This document shows positions 45,330-57,368 of a stretch of 64,000 nucleotides of DNA, one piece after another. A program made the translations under genes and the position numbers. This DNA is from Cephalopachus bancanus (lineage: Eukaryota; Chordata; Mammalia; Primates; Tarsiidae), in NCBI GenBank assembly GCA_027257055.1, contig JAPVLO010000233.1:2976001-3040000 (forward strand), given 5' to 3'. Within the stretch, counting starts at the first letter, position 1. Every line of letters begins with the position of its first letter. Under the pieces are notes generated by a model, which was not told the origin of the DNA, searched no databases, and saw only the letters and a program-made list of their open reading frames with translations.

Positions 45330-46650
45330 AAAGCAAGTAAAAGGTTTTTATTGGCATACTAAACATGGCTACATGTGGAATACATATTCAGTGAATAAAT
45401 GATACATACAGAAAGTGTCAGAAAACTCAACCAAAGAAGTTAGCATGTTTTTTTTGGAAAAGATAGTGTCTTCATGTTCTAGGTGGAATTTAGTATCTGT
45501 AAAGCAACAGTAGCCCGATCTCTTTAAAGATTTAACAGTTGTATCTACTAATAAACTTTTGCAGAATGGTTGCAGAGGTATTGCATCTGACTTCCTGAGC
45601 AATTTGAGTAACTCCTCAAGAACTGTGATTACTCTGAAATGACATACTACAGCTGTAAACAGTAAACACAAGTTTAGTCCTGGTATGTGTACAGCTTTGC
45701 TATGTCAGAGGGTTATTTTGTGATGAATTTAGTGTAATAAACAAGAATATAAACTGCAAATAATAGGTTAAAAAAGTATAAATATATTGAAGCACTGCTC
45801 AGATTTTATAGTCTTTTAAAACGAGGTCTGCTTGGTACTTTCTGATCAGAGAGTAAGCTTTCTTATGTAGTTTGTGTTATTTTCGATAATTAAATACGAG
45901 TAAGCCTGTATGTATTGAGTGCCCAGGTGGGTGGGCACTGTTCTAAGTCCTTCACGTGTATTAATCCAGCAAAATTTCCCTATGACGCTAAGAGCTAGGT
46001 ATTATCATCATCATCCCATTTTACAGATCAGGGAGCTGAAACATGGTTTTTAAGCAATTTGCTGGTAACTGGGGTAGCCAGGATTCAAGCCCAGGCATTC
46101 TGTTTCCACAGCCTGTTTCGTGACAGTGTAACATCTCTAGAATTCTGGGAAGGTATACTGTGTTCTTACTAAGTGCTACATGTAATAGAAACAAGGCCAT
46201 TCATTTTGTATATGCATGTGATAAGATTATACAGCAAAAAGGAAGCATTCATTTCACAAATACTAGTAAATAAGCTATGAGGCTGACTTCAGGATCCTTA
46301 GTAGGCAATTACGTGTATTGTTTGTATCACGGTCATAAACTAATAATGTTGATTCAAGCAATGTCCATAGTATAATGAAAGATAACTTAAGGAAAAAAAA
46401 CCTTTCTATAATATTTTGAAATGTTTAATGCCATTTCAAATATAGGAACCATGAGTGAAAAATAAAGTCCAGGGTAGCAAGGAAATCGGGGGAGTATGCT
46501 AAACTCTGTTCATTCTGGGTTCCTCCAACAGACTCAGGACCTCTCGGTGAGGTTCTGCCAATCTCTGACACATCTCTTTCTTCAGTGTCACTAGCATAAC
46601 TGCTGTCACTAGGGACTTCATTAGAGATGCTTCTTTCCAGAAAAGAAAGC
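45330..46650 (-). pseudogene. Possible minus-strand terminal exon or retrocopy remnant
   Basis: On the minus strand, 46652-46425 has an open frame of 75 codons containing ISNEVPSDSSYASDTEERD followed by VSEIGRTSPRGPESVG, a Ser/Asp/Glu-rich, non-repeat-like composition that resembles a real protein tail. Just upstream is a pyrimidine-rich stretch ending in AG (ctttcttttctggaaag). About 1.1 kb further along the same strand is a second open frame (45671-45369, 100 codons), and then AATAAA near 45343. A MIR (about 45905-46135) lies between. No poly-A tail or target duplication is evident, so a processed copy is unproven. I do not recognise the parent gene. Confidence 0.25.
45905..46138 (+). mobile_element. 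MIR element
   Basis: 'gtattgagtgcccaggtgggtgggcactgttctaagtcc', 'gagctaggtattatcatcatcatcccattttacagatcaggg', 'tagccaggattcaagcccaggcattctg'. Confidence 0.88.
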
Positions 46651-46689
46651 AAATACCATGTGATGGAGTTACTTTAAGTTAGAAGACAT

Positions 46690-47454
46690 TGTTGGGCCTA
46701 TCTAGACACCATAAATCATGCTAAGAAGCTTATTAGTAGTTGACGTTTTCTCCTTGCAGTTGGCTATTGAAAACGGAGGGAGAGGGTGTGGAACAGGGAT
46801 AATTGTCCTTGGGCTCTCTGGCCATGGGGCCTCAGCTCTTCTGCTCAGCCCTTTGACTTTCATGAATGCTGTCCGCGAACTCTTGGGGCGGTGGTCCTTG
46901 GAGTCTTTCTAAGTTGTTTCTCTCCAATGTGCTGACACGATTCTCTTCTAACTTTTCCTTTAAAAAAAAATTGGTGTCCTTTCTGCTAGAAGAACACATT
47001 TTATTTTTGAAAAAATACTCATAATAAGGAAGTTGATGTAATTTGCAGTAGCCTGGTATTTAACATTCATTATTATAAGTAAGTGGTAATCATCCAGGGT
47101 GGGTTACAGAAAATATAACTTATTGTATCAAGTCTTTGAATCCCATGATTGGTAGATTAATTTTTTTCAGATTTGTAGAAACCCTACTGTAACAGCCTTG
47201 TTAGTTTATGGACTTGGCTAAATCCTGTGTTCTCAAGCAGCTGTTTTTTTTGAACTCTGACCTGTTGCTTTATTCCCGGACTTCTGGTATGGATACATAT
47301 TGCAACAAAATAACCTTCCTTGGCTTTCCCTTCTGTCTTCCACTGCATGTTTCCCATTTTCTCTTTCAGAGCTAAATGACTGTCTTTACTTGGGGTTTAT
47401 TTAACGCAGCTATTTCAGGTTGCAACATTCATGGAGTCACCTAGGTGGGATTTT
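46690..47454. other. Unassigned intron
   Basis: Nothing recognised. Plus-strand short frames carry no domain. Confidence 0.4.
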
Positions 47455-47655
47455 GTAAATACTTTTATTTAGACTTTTATGAAGAAATTTAAACATATAC
47501 AGAGAGAATATTGTAATAAAATCACCATGTGTCCATCTCCCACCTTCAACAGTGACCCGCTTATGACTGGGAATGTTTTATCTGTATTTGTACGTGATCA
47601 CCTTGCTCCTCCTGGGTTATCTTAAAACAAATCCAACATACGGCATCCATACGTA
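47455..47655 (-). mobile_element. Old L1 3' UTR fragment, antisense
   Basis: 'gaaatttaaacatatacagagagaatattgtaataaaatcaccatgtgtccatctcccaccttcaacagtgacc' and 'ggttatcttaaaacaaatcc' match the old L1M-type 3' UTR block. Confidence 0.65.
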
Positions 47656-47683
47656 TTTCCAGATATGTAGTATCTACACACAC

Positions 47684-47684
47684 T

Positions 47685-47742
<58 letters not shown>

Positions 47743-47757
47743 CACGCTCACTCTAAA
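47684..47757 (+). repeat. (CA)n microsatellite
   Basis: About 25 CA units from about 47686 to 47736, then interrupted ACTCAC/GCTCAC units. Confidence 0.97.
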
Positions 47758-48159
47758 CTCTTACAGGCCTGGGCCCCCACTTCCGAGACACTCATGGACC
47801 TGTCTGCTGGGATGAAGGCATGGGCACCTCTGCTCTGCAAAAGGCCGTCAGTAACACCTTCTCTGTGAGAAACGTGTATACCTTTTTTCATAAAAAACAT
47901 TCTCCTTAACTTGGAAAGAAAAATCATTCCCTTGTACGACTGGAAGAATTATTATGAACTTGAGTGAAATCTTCAGAAAAATCTTCTTAGATTTTTCTGA
48001 TTTGTCCTCTTATGTTTTTTATTGAATGAATGGTTGAAATTCACAACATTCAATAAGTGGAAATGACAGAGCATGATTTTACTTACTCATTATATACAAT
48101 TTCTATGCAATTATCCAACATTAAATCACACACAGGCTAGGTTTAAAAATAAATTCTCT

Positions 48160-48446
48160 CTCTCTTTTTTTTGAGTCAGAGTCTCACTCTGTGGGCCAGG
48201 CTTGGAGTGCAGTGGCACAATCATGGCCACCGCAAGCTCATCCTGCTAGGCTCAGGTGACCCTTCTGCCTTAACCTTGTAAGCAGCTGGAACTACAGGCA
48301 TGTACCACCACACCCAGCTAATTTTTTGATTTTGATTTTAGAGACAAGGTCTTGCCAAGTTGCCAGTCGTCTTGAACCCCTGGACTCAGGCAACCCCCTT
48401 GTCTTGGTTTCCCAAAGTGCTGGGATTACAGGCATGAGCCACGGCC
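48160..48446 (-). mobile_element. Alu, antisense
   Basis: Antisense dimer, diverged, flanked by AAAAATAAATTCT / AAAAATAAGTTCT. Confidence 0.94.
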
Positions 48447-48449
48447 TAA

Positions 48450-51369
48450 AAATAAGTTCTTACTAAACAATTCTACCATTTTCTAAAACTGCTAAGGATT
48501 TCTAGCAGGGCATTATGAATACCATTCTAGAATAAACTGCTGTGTGTGCATTCAAAGTAGCATCTTGTATTCTGTATTAGTAAAATTACATACATTCAAT
48601 TAGATAAAATTGTGTCTTGGAGGAAAAAAACCTTTTTTCCTCAGCAAATGGGTAGTTATTGCTTCTTGAGTGGTTAATGGTGAACTTACTAACCTTTATA
48701 TTAGTCTACTTTAGAAAGGAGAATAACCAGAAAATATCTAATGACAGACTGGAAAAACAGGGTTTATCACTCCTGCCAATTATTGATTTATAGTGGTTGC
48801 CAAAAATATGCTTCATTAACAAGAATTCTTAAGCTACCTCTAGGCCCAGTGTGAGTGAGTTGTGGTTAATTATCCATGTCCATCAGAAGAGAGGGCCGGG
48901 CTAGGGGTGGAGGTGGCCGTGGGTGCAACTCTAAGGTGCTAGGTGCCACGCCAACTGACCCAAGTCTGATGCCTTTTTAATTGGACCAAGATCTTTGCTT
49001 CAGAGTGAAGAGTTCTTTAGCTTAAATATAGAAATATTAAAAAGCGTTTTCTTCACTCCAGGCTTTGCTTCCTATGGCTACCACCTGAAGGGATGGATAT
49101 GTCGACCGTGGCATTGTCCTCTCTCCTGACCCAGTGATACATGTGCATTTTGCAGTCTTCTGTGACTCATAAGGCTTTATTCAGTGGCTTTTGTGCCAGT
49201 GGTGCTGTGTTTAGGTCGTATAATAACAACTTCTATCTTGTTTTTTCCTGCAGTGGGGCTGTATTTCTAAGCTAATATTTAATATATGCCATATTATATT
49301 GTTTCAATGATCAACTATTCTGATATGTAGTATACTTTAAAAATATGAAGTCACAAAGAAAGAGCAGGGATACCAAAAGGAGCTGGTTGGAATTTGAGAT
49401 TAGGTGTTTGATTATGAAAATTCGTAGTATTGCCATTCCTGTTCCACAGAGAATCAACTGCTGTCACAGAGAATGTGGGCACCATCAACTTCATATCATG
49501 TTCACTCTTGCGTAATTTACCTTCTGTGATGTCAGGCCCCTTTAATAGCTTCCTGTGTAGGAGACAGACTTGGAGCTGTGAGTCTGGGCCTTGGGTTGTT
49601 TGTGCCCTGGCTATGACACAGCTGGCTTGTCATCTTGGCGAAGTTCTTTCTCTGCTGAGCCCCGTCAAAGGAGGTGGGGGGGGGATCCTGCCGGAACTCC
49701 AGCCAGGGGTGGTGGGGGGGTGTCCTGCCTGGGACTTTCCCTGCTGCTCCTGAGCTCTGTGACCCTGGCAGCTCAGCCTTCACCTCCCATTGCCGCTGTG
49801 GCCCGCTGCTTTCTACTTTCCACCAAATTATTCACTTCAGCCACAATTCTGTATCCAGCTTGTCCTATTCTATGAATTTTTTAGGCTCTTTTTTAAATTT
49901 AGTAGTTTTTATCCAATAATTATACTGCTGGTCAGTGAAGTATGCATTAGTCTATAACTGGAAACAGTGTCTAGTGTAGAGTCTAGCTTGCATCATTGCT
50001 TCCTTGAGGACTGTGCTTGATCTAACGACAGTCAGCTATGCTTGCTGTTCTGGAGGGGTGAAAAATAAATCAGGAATCTGAAGAAGAGCAGAAAAAGCTG
50101 ATTCAAGACCTATCTTTAACAGTTATTTGCAAGATTGTCAAATAAACCAAAATATTTATACTGGTTATCTTTGGGAGGTAACAAACTGGATGCCTTTCTG
50201 CCATTTTAAGATATTTGCTACATTTTCCAAATTTAAAAAGGATCATATATGCTATTGAATGGTTACATGTATTACCATACAATAATGATCTATTTTATAG
50301 GTTCTTTGTAGTGGGTTAAAACCACAATAATCACAACAAACATGCATTTAACAGTTTTTATAGTGCTTCTGGAAGGATCAGGTGTATAAGATGAAATTCT
50401 CAAGCCTGTTTGCTAGAGAGAAAAATGAGGGAAAAGAAGCTGTTTGAGAAGTTTTCATCATCGGTCTATTCTAGACCATTAAAATCGTCTTCCAAAGCCC
50501 TTAGGACTTTTAAGAAGAAAAAAAGTTAAATATTTAATATATACCTAGCAAGTTAATTTTGCCTCAAATTTAGGAAACAATGCCATGGTATTATTTGCTG
50601 TCTGTACACGCAGTGTATACGATGCATGTATGTCCATTTACTAAACTTAAAGCATGATTTTACTATTTTAAATAATTACAGAATTTCAATGTCTGTACAT
50701 TTGCCTTCAGGATACATTGTTGGCCATATTTTGTTTACCTAATGCTGAGTTTTTAACTGGGGATGCAAGTCTAAATATGATATCAGTATTGTAGAACTTG
50801 TAATTCATTGCTTGGTTTTTTAGGAAAGTACATGGCAGGATAAAAGGGAAATGCCCTTCCAAATCCAGCCCCCCTCCCCAGCACTATTTATGAAGATGTT
50901 TTAATATGTTACCACTTATTAAGGACCCTTGGCTTTTCTATTCGCTACACAGCCTGGGTTTAGTTATCAACCATACCACTTAACAACTGTGGCATCCTGG
51001 ACTTACCACTTAACAGTTCTGGGTACTGAGTTTCTTAGCTGTCATACCACTACCACCACCATCTGTTTCATACTGTAGAGTTCACAAAATATTTCCATAT
51101 ATATTAATTCAATGGATACCCACGTCACCCTCATCTCATTTGCAGATGACTTACCCAAGGTCACATGCCTACTGGCAAGACCAGGGCTTGCTTGACATTA
51201 AATACCTAACTGCTCAGACTATTGTGAAGCTCAAATGAGATGTTATATATATGAAGGTGTTTCGTTAGCTCAAAAATGTTTTGTAAAAATGGAGCATATT
51301 ATTTTTTTGTTTCCTTATATTGATTGTGCATTCAGATAGTGCCTACTGAAGGCACACTGGGTACACAGG
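48450..51369. other. Repeat-poor intron with two MIR-like pieces
   Basis: 49565-49690 ('tgagtctgggccttgggttg', 'tgacacagctggcttgtcatcttggcgaag') and 50985-51240 ('catctcatttgcagatgacttacccaaggtcacatgcc') look like MIR in opposite orientations. The rest, about 2.5 kb, is unassigned AT-rich sequence. No exon recognised. Confidence 0.45.
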
Positions 51370-51989
51370 GTGCAAACTACAGATGAGTCTCTGACAACAT
51401 GGAGCCAGCAACATAGCACTGACTGGCAGGTGAACAAGCAATGGAAGGCAAGTGTGGGAACTGCGGGGACGAGCCAGCCGGGCTGAGGAGAGGCAGCCCA
51501 GGGAGCAGGAGCTGGGGGAAGGCCTTTGCTGAAGACTCTCTGAGGAGGTGTTGCACTGAGACCCAAAGAAGGAGCCAGAAAGGCAAAGCATAGGTGGTAG
51601 GATGTTCTGGGCAGTGAAGTATATAAAGACTTCAAAGCAGAAATCGAGGCACATTTGAGGACAGAAAAGATAGACAATAGGACAAGACACCATGGCCGAA
51701 GAAGAAAGGCCCCAATGAGGCTGAAGAGCACGCTGGGTCTGAGCACACACAGCCTGGGCAGGACTTTCGGTGCTACCTACAGGGTACCATAAAACCACCA
51801 AAGCGCTTCTGGCAGGGGGCACAGGATCCAATTTATGTTTCAGGTCACCTTGGCGGCTGTATGGACAACACATTCTTTGGGGGGAACGGAAGCAGGCACC
51901 AGTTAGAAGACTCTGCAGTAGGTCAGTCGAGATAACAAACGCCTGGACGGGTGTAGACACAGTGAAGGAGACGTGTCTAACTGCGTATA

Positions 51990-52641
51990 CAGTCATCCCT
52001 GGATGTTGACGGGTGCTAGTTCCAGGACCCGTCCCCCAGCAGCCCCCACCTCTCAGGTAGCAAAACCGCGGATGCCCGAGTCCCTGTGGGAAATGGCCAA
52101 GTACTTGCCGTAACCAGCACATCCTCCTGTGTCCCTTCAGTCATCTCTGTGTTTAAATGCGTCATAAAATGCCGACACATTACTTCATTTGTGTGGATTC
52201 AGGGCAGTACTTGGAGTGTAGCAAATTCAAGTTTTGCCTTTTGGAACTTGGCGAAATTTCTTTTTTTTTTTTTTTTTTTTTTTGAGTTGGAGTCTCACTC
52301 TGTCGCCCAGACTGGAGTGCAGTGGCCGCTCCCGGCCGCCACAGCCTCGACCTGCTGGGCTCCGGCGATCCTTCCGCCTCAGCCTTCCAAGTAGCCGGAA
52401 TTACAGGCGCGCACTAGCATGCCCGGCTGATTTTTGATTTATTGTAGAGTTGAGGTCTCGCTGCCCAGGCGGGTCTCGAACCCGCAGGCTCAGGCAATCC
52501 ACTCACCTCAGCCTCCCAAAGGCGCGGGATTACAGGCTGAGCCACCGAGCCCGGCTTGTGAAATTTCTTCCCCTTGAATATTGTGATTCACAGTTGGTTG
52601 AGTCCACAGGTGCAGAACCCACAGATGCCTAGAGCCAACTG
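51990..52641 (+). mobile_element. Tigger-type MITE, split by an Alu
   Basis: Begins CAGTCATCCCTGGATGTTGA after TA and ends 'gtgcagaacccacagatgcctagagccaactg'. Internal block 'caaaaccgcggatgcccgagtccctg' is typical of TcMar-Tigger MITEs. The right TA has mutated to TT. No transposase. Confidence 0.82.
52260..52555 (-). mobile_element. Young lemur-type Alu, antisense, inside the Tigger
   Basis: T23 tail and near-consensus young subfamily body. Flanked by GAAATTTCTT. Confidence 0.97.
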
Positions 52642-53434
52642 TTTGCAGAGGTAAAATACACAGCTTGCTGCGGTATTAGGAATTGAGGCAGTAAGGCGGC
52701 CAGACAGTACTATGTGATTGAGCTACTGGGGGAATGATGGTGTCAATTCCTAGGATCAGTCCTACATTTGAGATGTCTGAGATTTTTTAAAAAGTGGAGA
52801 TATAAAATAACTGGCTATGTGATGATGGAATTCAGAGGAGAGAGTTTATTCAAGAAATAGAAATTTAGGGGTCATCAACATGTAAGTGGTTTTTAAGGCA
52901 TGGGAATTGATCCTCTTCTGGAAAAGAGAATACAGAGCTAGAGATGGGAGCCCAGACTTAGCCTGAAAAAAGGCTAATATAAGGAATGGCAAGGGCAACT
53001 GAGCGGGAGAAGCGAATGAGAAGTCAGTAAAGCCACGTGACCGGTCATGGAAGCCAAGAGAAGGTCGCGTGTAAAGAAAGGCCCAGTGCTCCTCTGTGTT
53101 AAGTGCCACCGAGAGGCCACACGAGATGAAGAGAGTGAGGCTTCTTTAGGGTTTCTGAGATCATTGGTGACTCAAGATAGTTCCAGTGATTTGTAGTATG
53201 TTTTGCGCGCAGCCTTTGTAAGTATTTAATGGCACTTAATATTCTTAGTATTTTAAATTAGAGAACACAGTTTGCCTTTTTGGAACCAATATTGCTATGA
53301 CTGGAAATCAGAATGGCTCACACAACAGAGAAACACAAAACGACTCCATTCGAAAGGCTGGCAATTCTGTGAGTGTTGTGTTCTTTTGCTCACTGTTAAC
53401 AGCAATTTCAGACTTCTAAATTAGAAGACCTTAA

Positions 53435-53733
53435 AGAGCCAGACTCGGTGGCTCAGCCTGTAATCCCACACCTTTGGGAGGCTGAGGTGAGTGGATTGCC
53501 TGAGCCCGTGGGTTTGAGACCCACCTGGGTAACTTGGCGAGACCTCATCTCTACAATAAATGAAAAACTAGCCGGGTGTGGTAGTGCACGCCTGTAGTTC
53601 CAGCTACTTAGAAGGCTGAGGCGGAAGGATCTCCAGAGCCCAGCAGGTCGAGGCTGTGGTGACCGGGAGCGGCCACTGCACTCCAGTCTGGGCGACAGAG
53701 TGAGACCCCAACTCAAAAAAAAAAAAAAAAAGA
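53435..53733 (+). mobile_element. Young lemur-type Alu, sense
   Basis: Young head ACTCGGTGGCTCAGCCTGTA, CCCACACCTTTGGGAGG, linker ACAATAAATGAAAAACTAG, A17 tail. Confidence 0.96.
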
Positions 53734-54025
53734 AGGGTTAAATTTTTAGCACCTTTCTATGGGCTCTTGACGTACTTCACATCAGTGGGATATTCGTTAA
53801 AGTTCCTGGGAACTCAAATAAAGTAATGCTAGGGAAAACCTTCGGCCCTTCCGCGTGGAACACAGTGTGTATCTGTGGAATCCCAAGTGTCTTTGGACCA
53901 TGGGGAGGAAATCCGCAAACTAAGGAAAGTAGAGACCTATCCCTTGGGTCATCCTCAGGCCCCTGCACTAGCCCTAGACTGCCCCCTTCCAGACTTATTG
54001 TTGAAGGAGGAATGTAAACCCCTTA
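53734..54025. other. Unassigned intron
   Basis: Mixed composition, no repeat or exon recognised. Confidence 0.4.
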
Positions 54026-54029
54026 CTTG

Positions 54030-54320
54030 TTTTTTTTGTGTGTGTGTGTCTGAGTCTCACTTTGTCGCCCAAGCTGGAGTGCAGTGACACACTCATGGCC
54101 ACCCCAGCGTTGACCTGCTGGGCTCAGGCAAGCCTTCCAAGTAGCTGGAACTTGAAACTACAGACGTGTGCTATTACGCCTGGCTAGTTTCTGTGATTTA
54201 TTGTAGAGACAAGGTCTCACCAAGTTTCCCAGGGTGGTCTTGAACTCCCAGGCTCAGGCAGTCCTCTCGCCTTGGCCTCCCAAAGTGTTGGGATTACAGG
54301 CTGAGTCACCGTGCCCGACC
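54030..54320 (-). mobile_element. Alu, antisense, (GT)n in tail
   Basis: Antisense dimer with a T8-(GT)6 tail. CTTACTTGTTTT flanks both ends. Confidence 0.95.
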
Positions 54321-54987
54321 TCTCTTACTTGTTTTAAGCACTAAGTATGATTTTGCAGATAGCGAAACACAGTATTTACTGATACTCATTAATACTATTC
54401 ATTTCATTCTTAAGTAAGAGTATTTTTAAATGAGGCAGTGTTTAACACAAGAGGACATTTGAACAAACTCCATTGCAGCCAATAGTGGCCATGTGACCTA
54501 GTTCTGAACAAAGAGTTATACAGATAAGGTCTTCTAGGGAATGCTGTCCTTTGCTAAAAAGAGAGAGAAGAAAACTGTAGTTGTGCCGTGCCTGCCGTGC
54601 CTTCTGCTCCGTCCCTTGCCCGCTCTGATCATTTGTTGACAGTCTCATTATTATTTCCCATGTAAACCCTCCCTTGCAGATCAGCACAGGATTTAGCCAT
54701 TCAAAATTCTGTCCCATGAGTTTTCAGGCTGGTAATGCTGAATACCTGCACTTTGGGCTCTTGTTGCAAGAACTACTCTCCTCATAATCCCATCACTTGA
54801 AGGCTGTGCAGCTCATTTTTCTCTTCTTGAGCAATGATTCTTAGCCCAATTTGTAGGGTCAGAATATATCTGAGAAACTTTCTCAAAGTACATATGCCAG
54901 ATGTACTAGTCATTTCCAAGGTCATACCTGTTGAAGGCATATGGTGACTTTGATGCGTACTCCTGGGTGAGATTTCTCTCACTCTAA
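54321..54987. other. Unassigned intron, possibly an old DNA transposon piece
   Basis: 'gtggccatgtgacctagttctgaacaaagagttatacag' recalls an old MER-type repeat. I cannot name it. Confidence 0.3.
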
Positions 54988-55437
54988 ATGTTCTAGAACT
55001 GCACTGTTTGGTAGAGAAGCTACTAGTCACATGTGGCTACTGAACACTAGGAGGTAATTTAAATTTAAAAACTGTTGTGTGAGATTCAGTGGCTAGAAAA
55101 CTTTAAGTGTGTTTGGAGCTTGGGTATATAAATTTATTTTTTCAACTGCAGATTTTAGGAAATATAAACACTTTTCTGACAAAAACATCTGGATTGAGAT
55201 GAGTTATAAGTATAAAATAATACATACTTAAATTTTGAAGATATAGTATGAAAAAAGGTTAAATACCATTACTAATTTTATATTGGTTACATATTAAGAT
55301 GATATTTTGGATATATCAAGTTAAAATATGTTATTATATTTAATTTTACCTGTTTCTTTTAACACTTTAATATGACTACTAGAAAATTTAAAGTTACATA
55401 TGTTGTTTATATTGTATTTCTACTGGACAGTGATGTT
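54988..55437 (+). mobile_element. hAT-Charlie-type element
   Basis: Left end 'gcactgtttggtagagaagctactagtcacatgtggctactgaacac', AT-rich interior, right end 'atgactactagaaaatttaaagttacatatg...tactggacagtg'. The order matches a longer Charlie-type element with GCCACATGTGGC ends. No open transposase. Confidence 0.72.
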
Positions 55438-55445
55438 CTCTAAAG

Positions 55446-56106
55446 CAGCGGTCCCCAACCTTCTTTGACATCAGGAACCGGTTTTGTAGAAGACAATGTT
55501 TCCATGGATGAGGCTGGAGGTGGGTGGAATGGTTTCAGGATGATTCAAGCATATAACATTTCTTGTGCACTTTATTTCTATTGTTATTACATTGTAATAT
55601 ATAGTGAAGTAATCGCACAACTTACCTTTTAAAAAAAGGTACAGATGAAAGCGGTAAATAAAATAATGGGCAAGCCACACGTGAACTAAAATAAGTGTGA
55701 GATTCTGACTTAAAGCCTGCCACCCGATCCAGCTATACAGTTTAAGTACCTCAGCTCGCTTGCCACTCCCCGATAGGGTTTTGATGTGCAGGCAACTGAT
55801 TTATATGGTCTGTGTGCAGTCAAACCTCACTGCTCATGATGATCTGTGTTTGCAGCCTGTCCCCAGCGCCAGCATCACCGCCTCAGCTCCGCCTCAGATC
55901 ATCAGGGATTCTCATAAGGGGCACGCAGCCTAGATCCCTTGCATGCACGATTCACAATAGGGTTTGTGCTCCTGTGAGAATCTAGTGACAGGAGGCGGAG
56001 TTTGGATAAGAGTGATGGGAGCAGCTGTAAATACAGATGAAGTTTCCCTCTCTTGCCTGCCACTTAGCTCATTCCTAACAGGCCCTGGGTCTGCTGGGGA
56101 ACCCTG
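55446..56106 (+). mobile_element. MER1/Charlie-type hAT element
   Basis: Starts CAGCGGTCCCCAACC and ends GCTGGGGAACCCTG, inverted ends of the MER1-type family. Internal match 'ggaaccggttttgtagaagacaatgtttcc', 'tctcataaggggcacgcagcctagatcccttgcatgc'. Target duplication CTCTAAAG (55438-55445) / TTCTAAAG (56107-56114), 7 of 8 bases. Non-autonomous. Confidence 0.88.
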
Positions 56107-56114
56107 TTCTAAAG

Positions 56115-56532
56115 GATAATTTCTACCCGATTGCGACTAAGTGTTGTTATTCAAAATCCCTGTTATATTAGAAAGAGCTAGTCACTTACTCATTGTCTCC
56201 TTTATAAAGGTATATGTAAGAAACTTCTCTTTCCTAAGCAACTAGTACAGTTTTATTTTATGAACATTGTGACTTCTTATCAATCAGGTATCTCTTTTTG
56301 TCTTGCTGAGAGTAAAATTATAGCATAGAATGTCAAGGAACACTTCTCCAGCTTGTCCAGTCATAGTATTCTACCTTATTTTCTCTTTGCTAAGATTTTT
56401 TTTTCTTTTTGAAAATCATTAAGTCTTTTTTTGCAACAAGGAAGAAAATGATCTTCAATAAGCATCAAAGCCCGGATGAACACTAAAACAACTTAAGGCA
56501 AAGGCAGACTGAAGTAAAATAAAAAAGTGGTA
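56115..56532. other. Unassigned AT-rich intron
   Basis: Nothing recognised. Confidence 0.4.
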
Positions 56533-56837
56533 CAGTTGGCCCTCTGCATCTGTGAGCTCAACCAACCATGGGTCAAAAGTATTCAGAAAAAATGTAAAAT
56601 AACAGTACAGCAATAAAAAATAATACACATAAAAACAACACAGTATAACACCCATTGATATATTGCATTTACGTCGTATTAGTTGTGAATAGTCTAGAGA
56701 TGATTTAAAGTGTGCGGGAGAGCTGCATAGGCCACATGCGGAAGCAGCACCATTTTATGTCAGAGCCTTGAACATCCGCAGAGGTTGGTATCAACGGAGG
56801 TCCCGGAAGCATTCTCCTGCCATTCAGAGGACAGATG
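56533..56837 (-). mobile_element. Tigger-type MITE
   Basis: TA-flanked on both sides (56531-56532 and 56838-56839). Begins CAGTTGGCCCTCTGCATCTG. Other end 'ggaggtcccggaagcattctcctgcc...gacagatg'. Same family as 51990-52641 but inverted. Confidence 0.85.
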
Positions 56838-56839
56838 TA

Positions 56840-57368
56840 TTCACTTTTTCACAGTGCTGTTTTCTGATTCACTTTGCATAATTCGTTTTTTTCAGTGACA
56901 ATAAAGCAGACTTTAAACAGCACCACAACACTCTCACATGCTTTGGGGAAGAAGAGCCAAAGCCACTTCTGAAATAAGATGAAAATCCTCAGAAGATAAA
57001 GGTGTCATTAGTGAATATTAGTGACACTGGTCTGACTAGTGAAATAATGTTCAGAGGTAAAAGAAGAAATGAAAATCAGGCTTCTTGAACTTATTCAAGA
57101 GACTTAATTTCTGTTCTGAGTGATTAGGTCTAACCTAGGAGAAACAGTAGTTTTAGGTCCAATTTGGAATTTTTTTTTAAGAATATGTTGTTTTGCTGTA
57201 CATTTTGTGAAATTGTCTTTTACAGTCAGTATGCATAAATATAGGTTGTTTTAATTACCTTAAGTATCAAAAGCAACAAGGTCTTTCAGCAGTTACATAT
57301 TTTGCTTCTCAGTCCTTAACTAAAACTAAACCTGCCTGCTAGCTTTCAGATGTTAACAAGGACAAGTT
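56840..57368. other. Unassigned AT-rich intron
   Basis: Nothing recognised. Confidence 0.4.

Larger units (their letters stand above)
51370..53160 (-). mobile_element. Long antisense L2-type ancient repeat, interrupted by Tigger
   Basis: Blocks in consensus order: 'ctctgaggaggtgttgcactgagacccaaagaaggagcc', 'ggcggctgtatggacaacac', 'accagttagaagactctgcagtaggtcag', then after the insertion 'tacatttgagatgtctgag', 'aaatttaggggtcatcaacatgtaagtgg', 'gaagccaagagaaggtcgcg', 'ccaccgagaggccacacgagatgaagag'. The 259-codon minus-strand frame (51343-52122) runs through both elements and is not a gene. Confidence 0.6.

Noticed and set aside
51343..52122. 259-codon minus-strand open frame
   Set aside because: Runs through an antisense L2-type repeat and into a Tigger element; no domain and no splice context.
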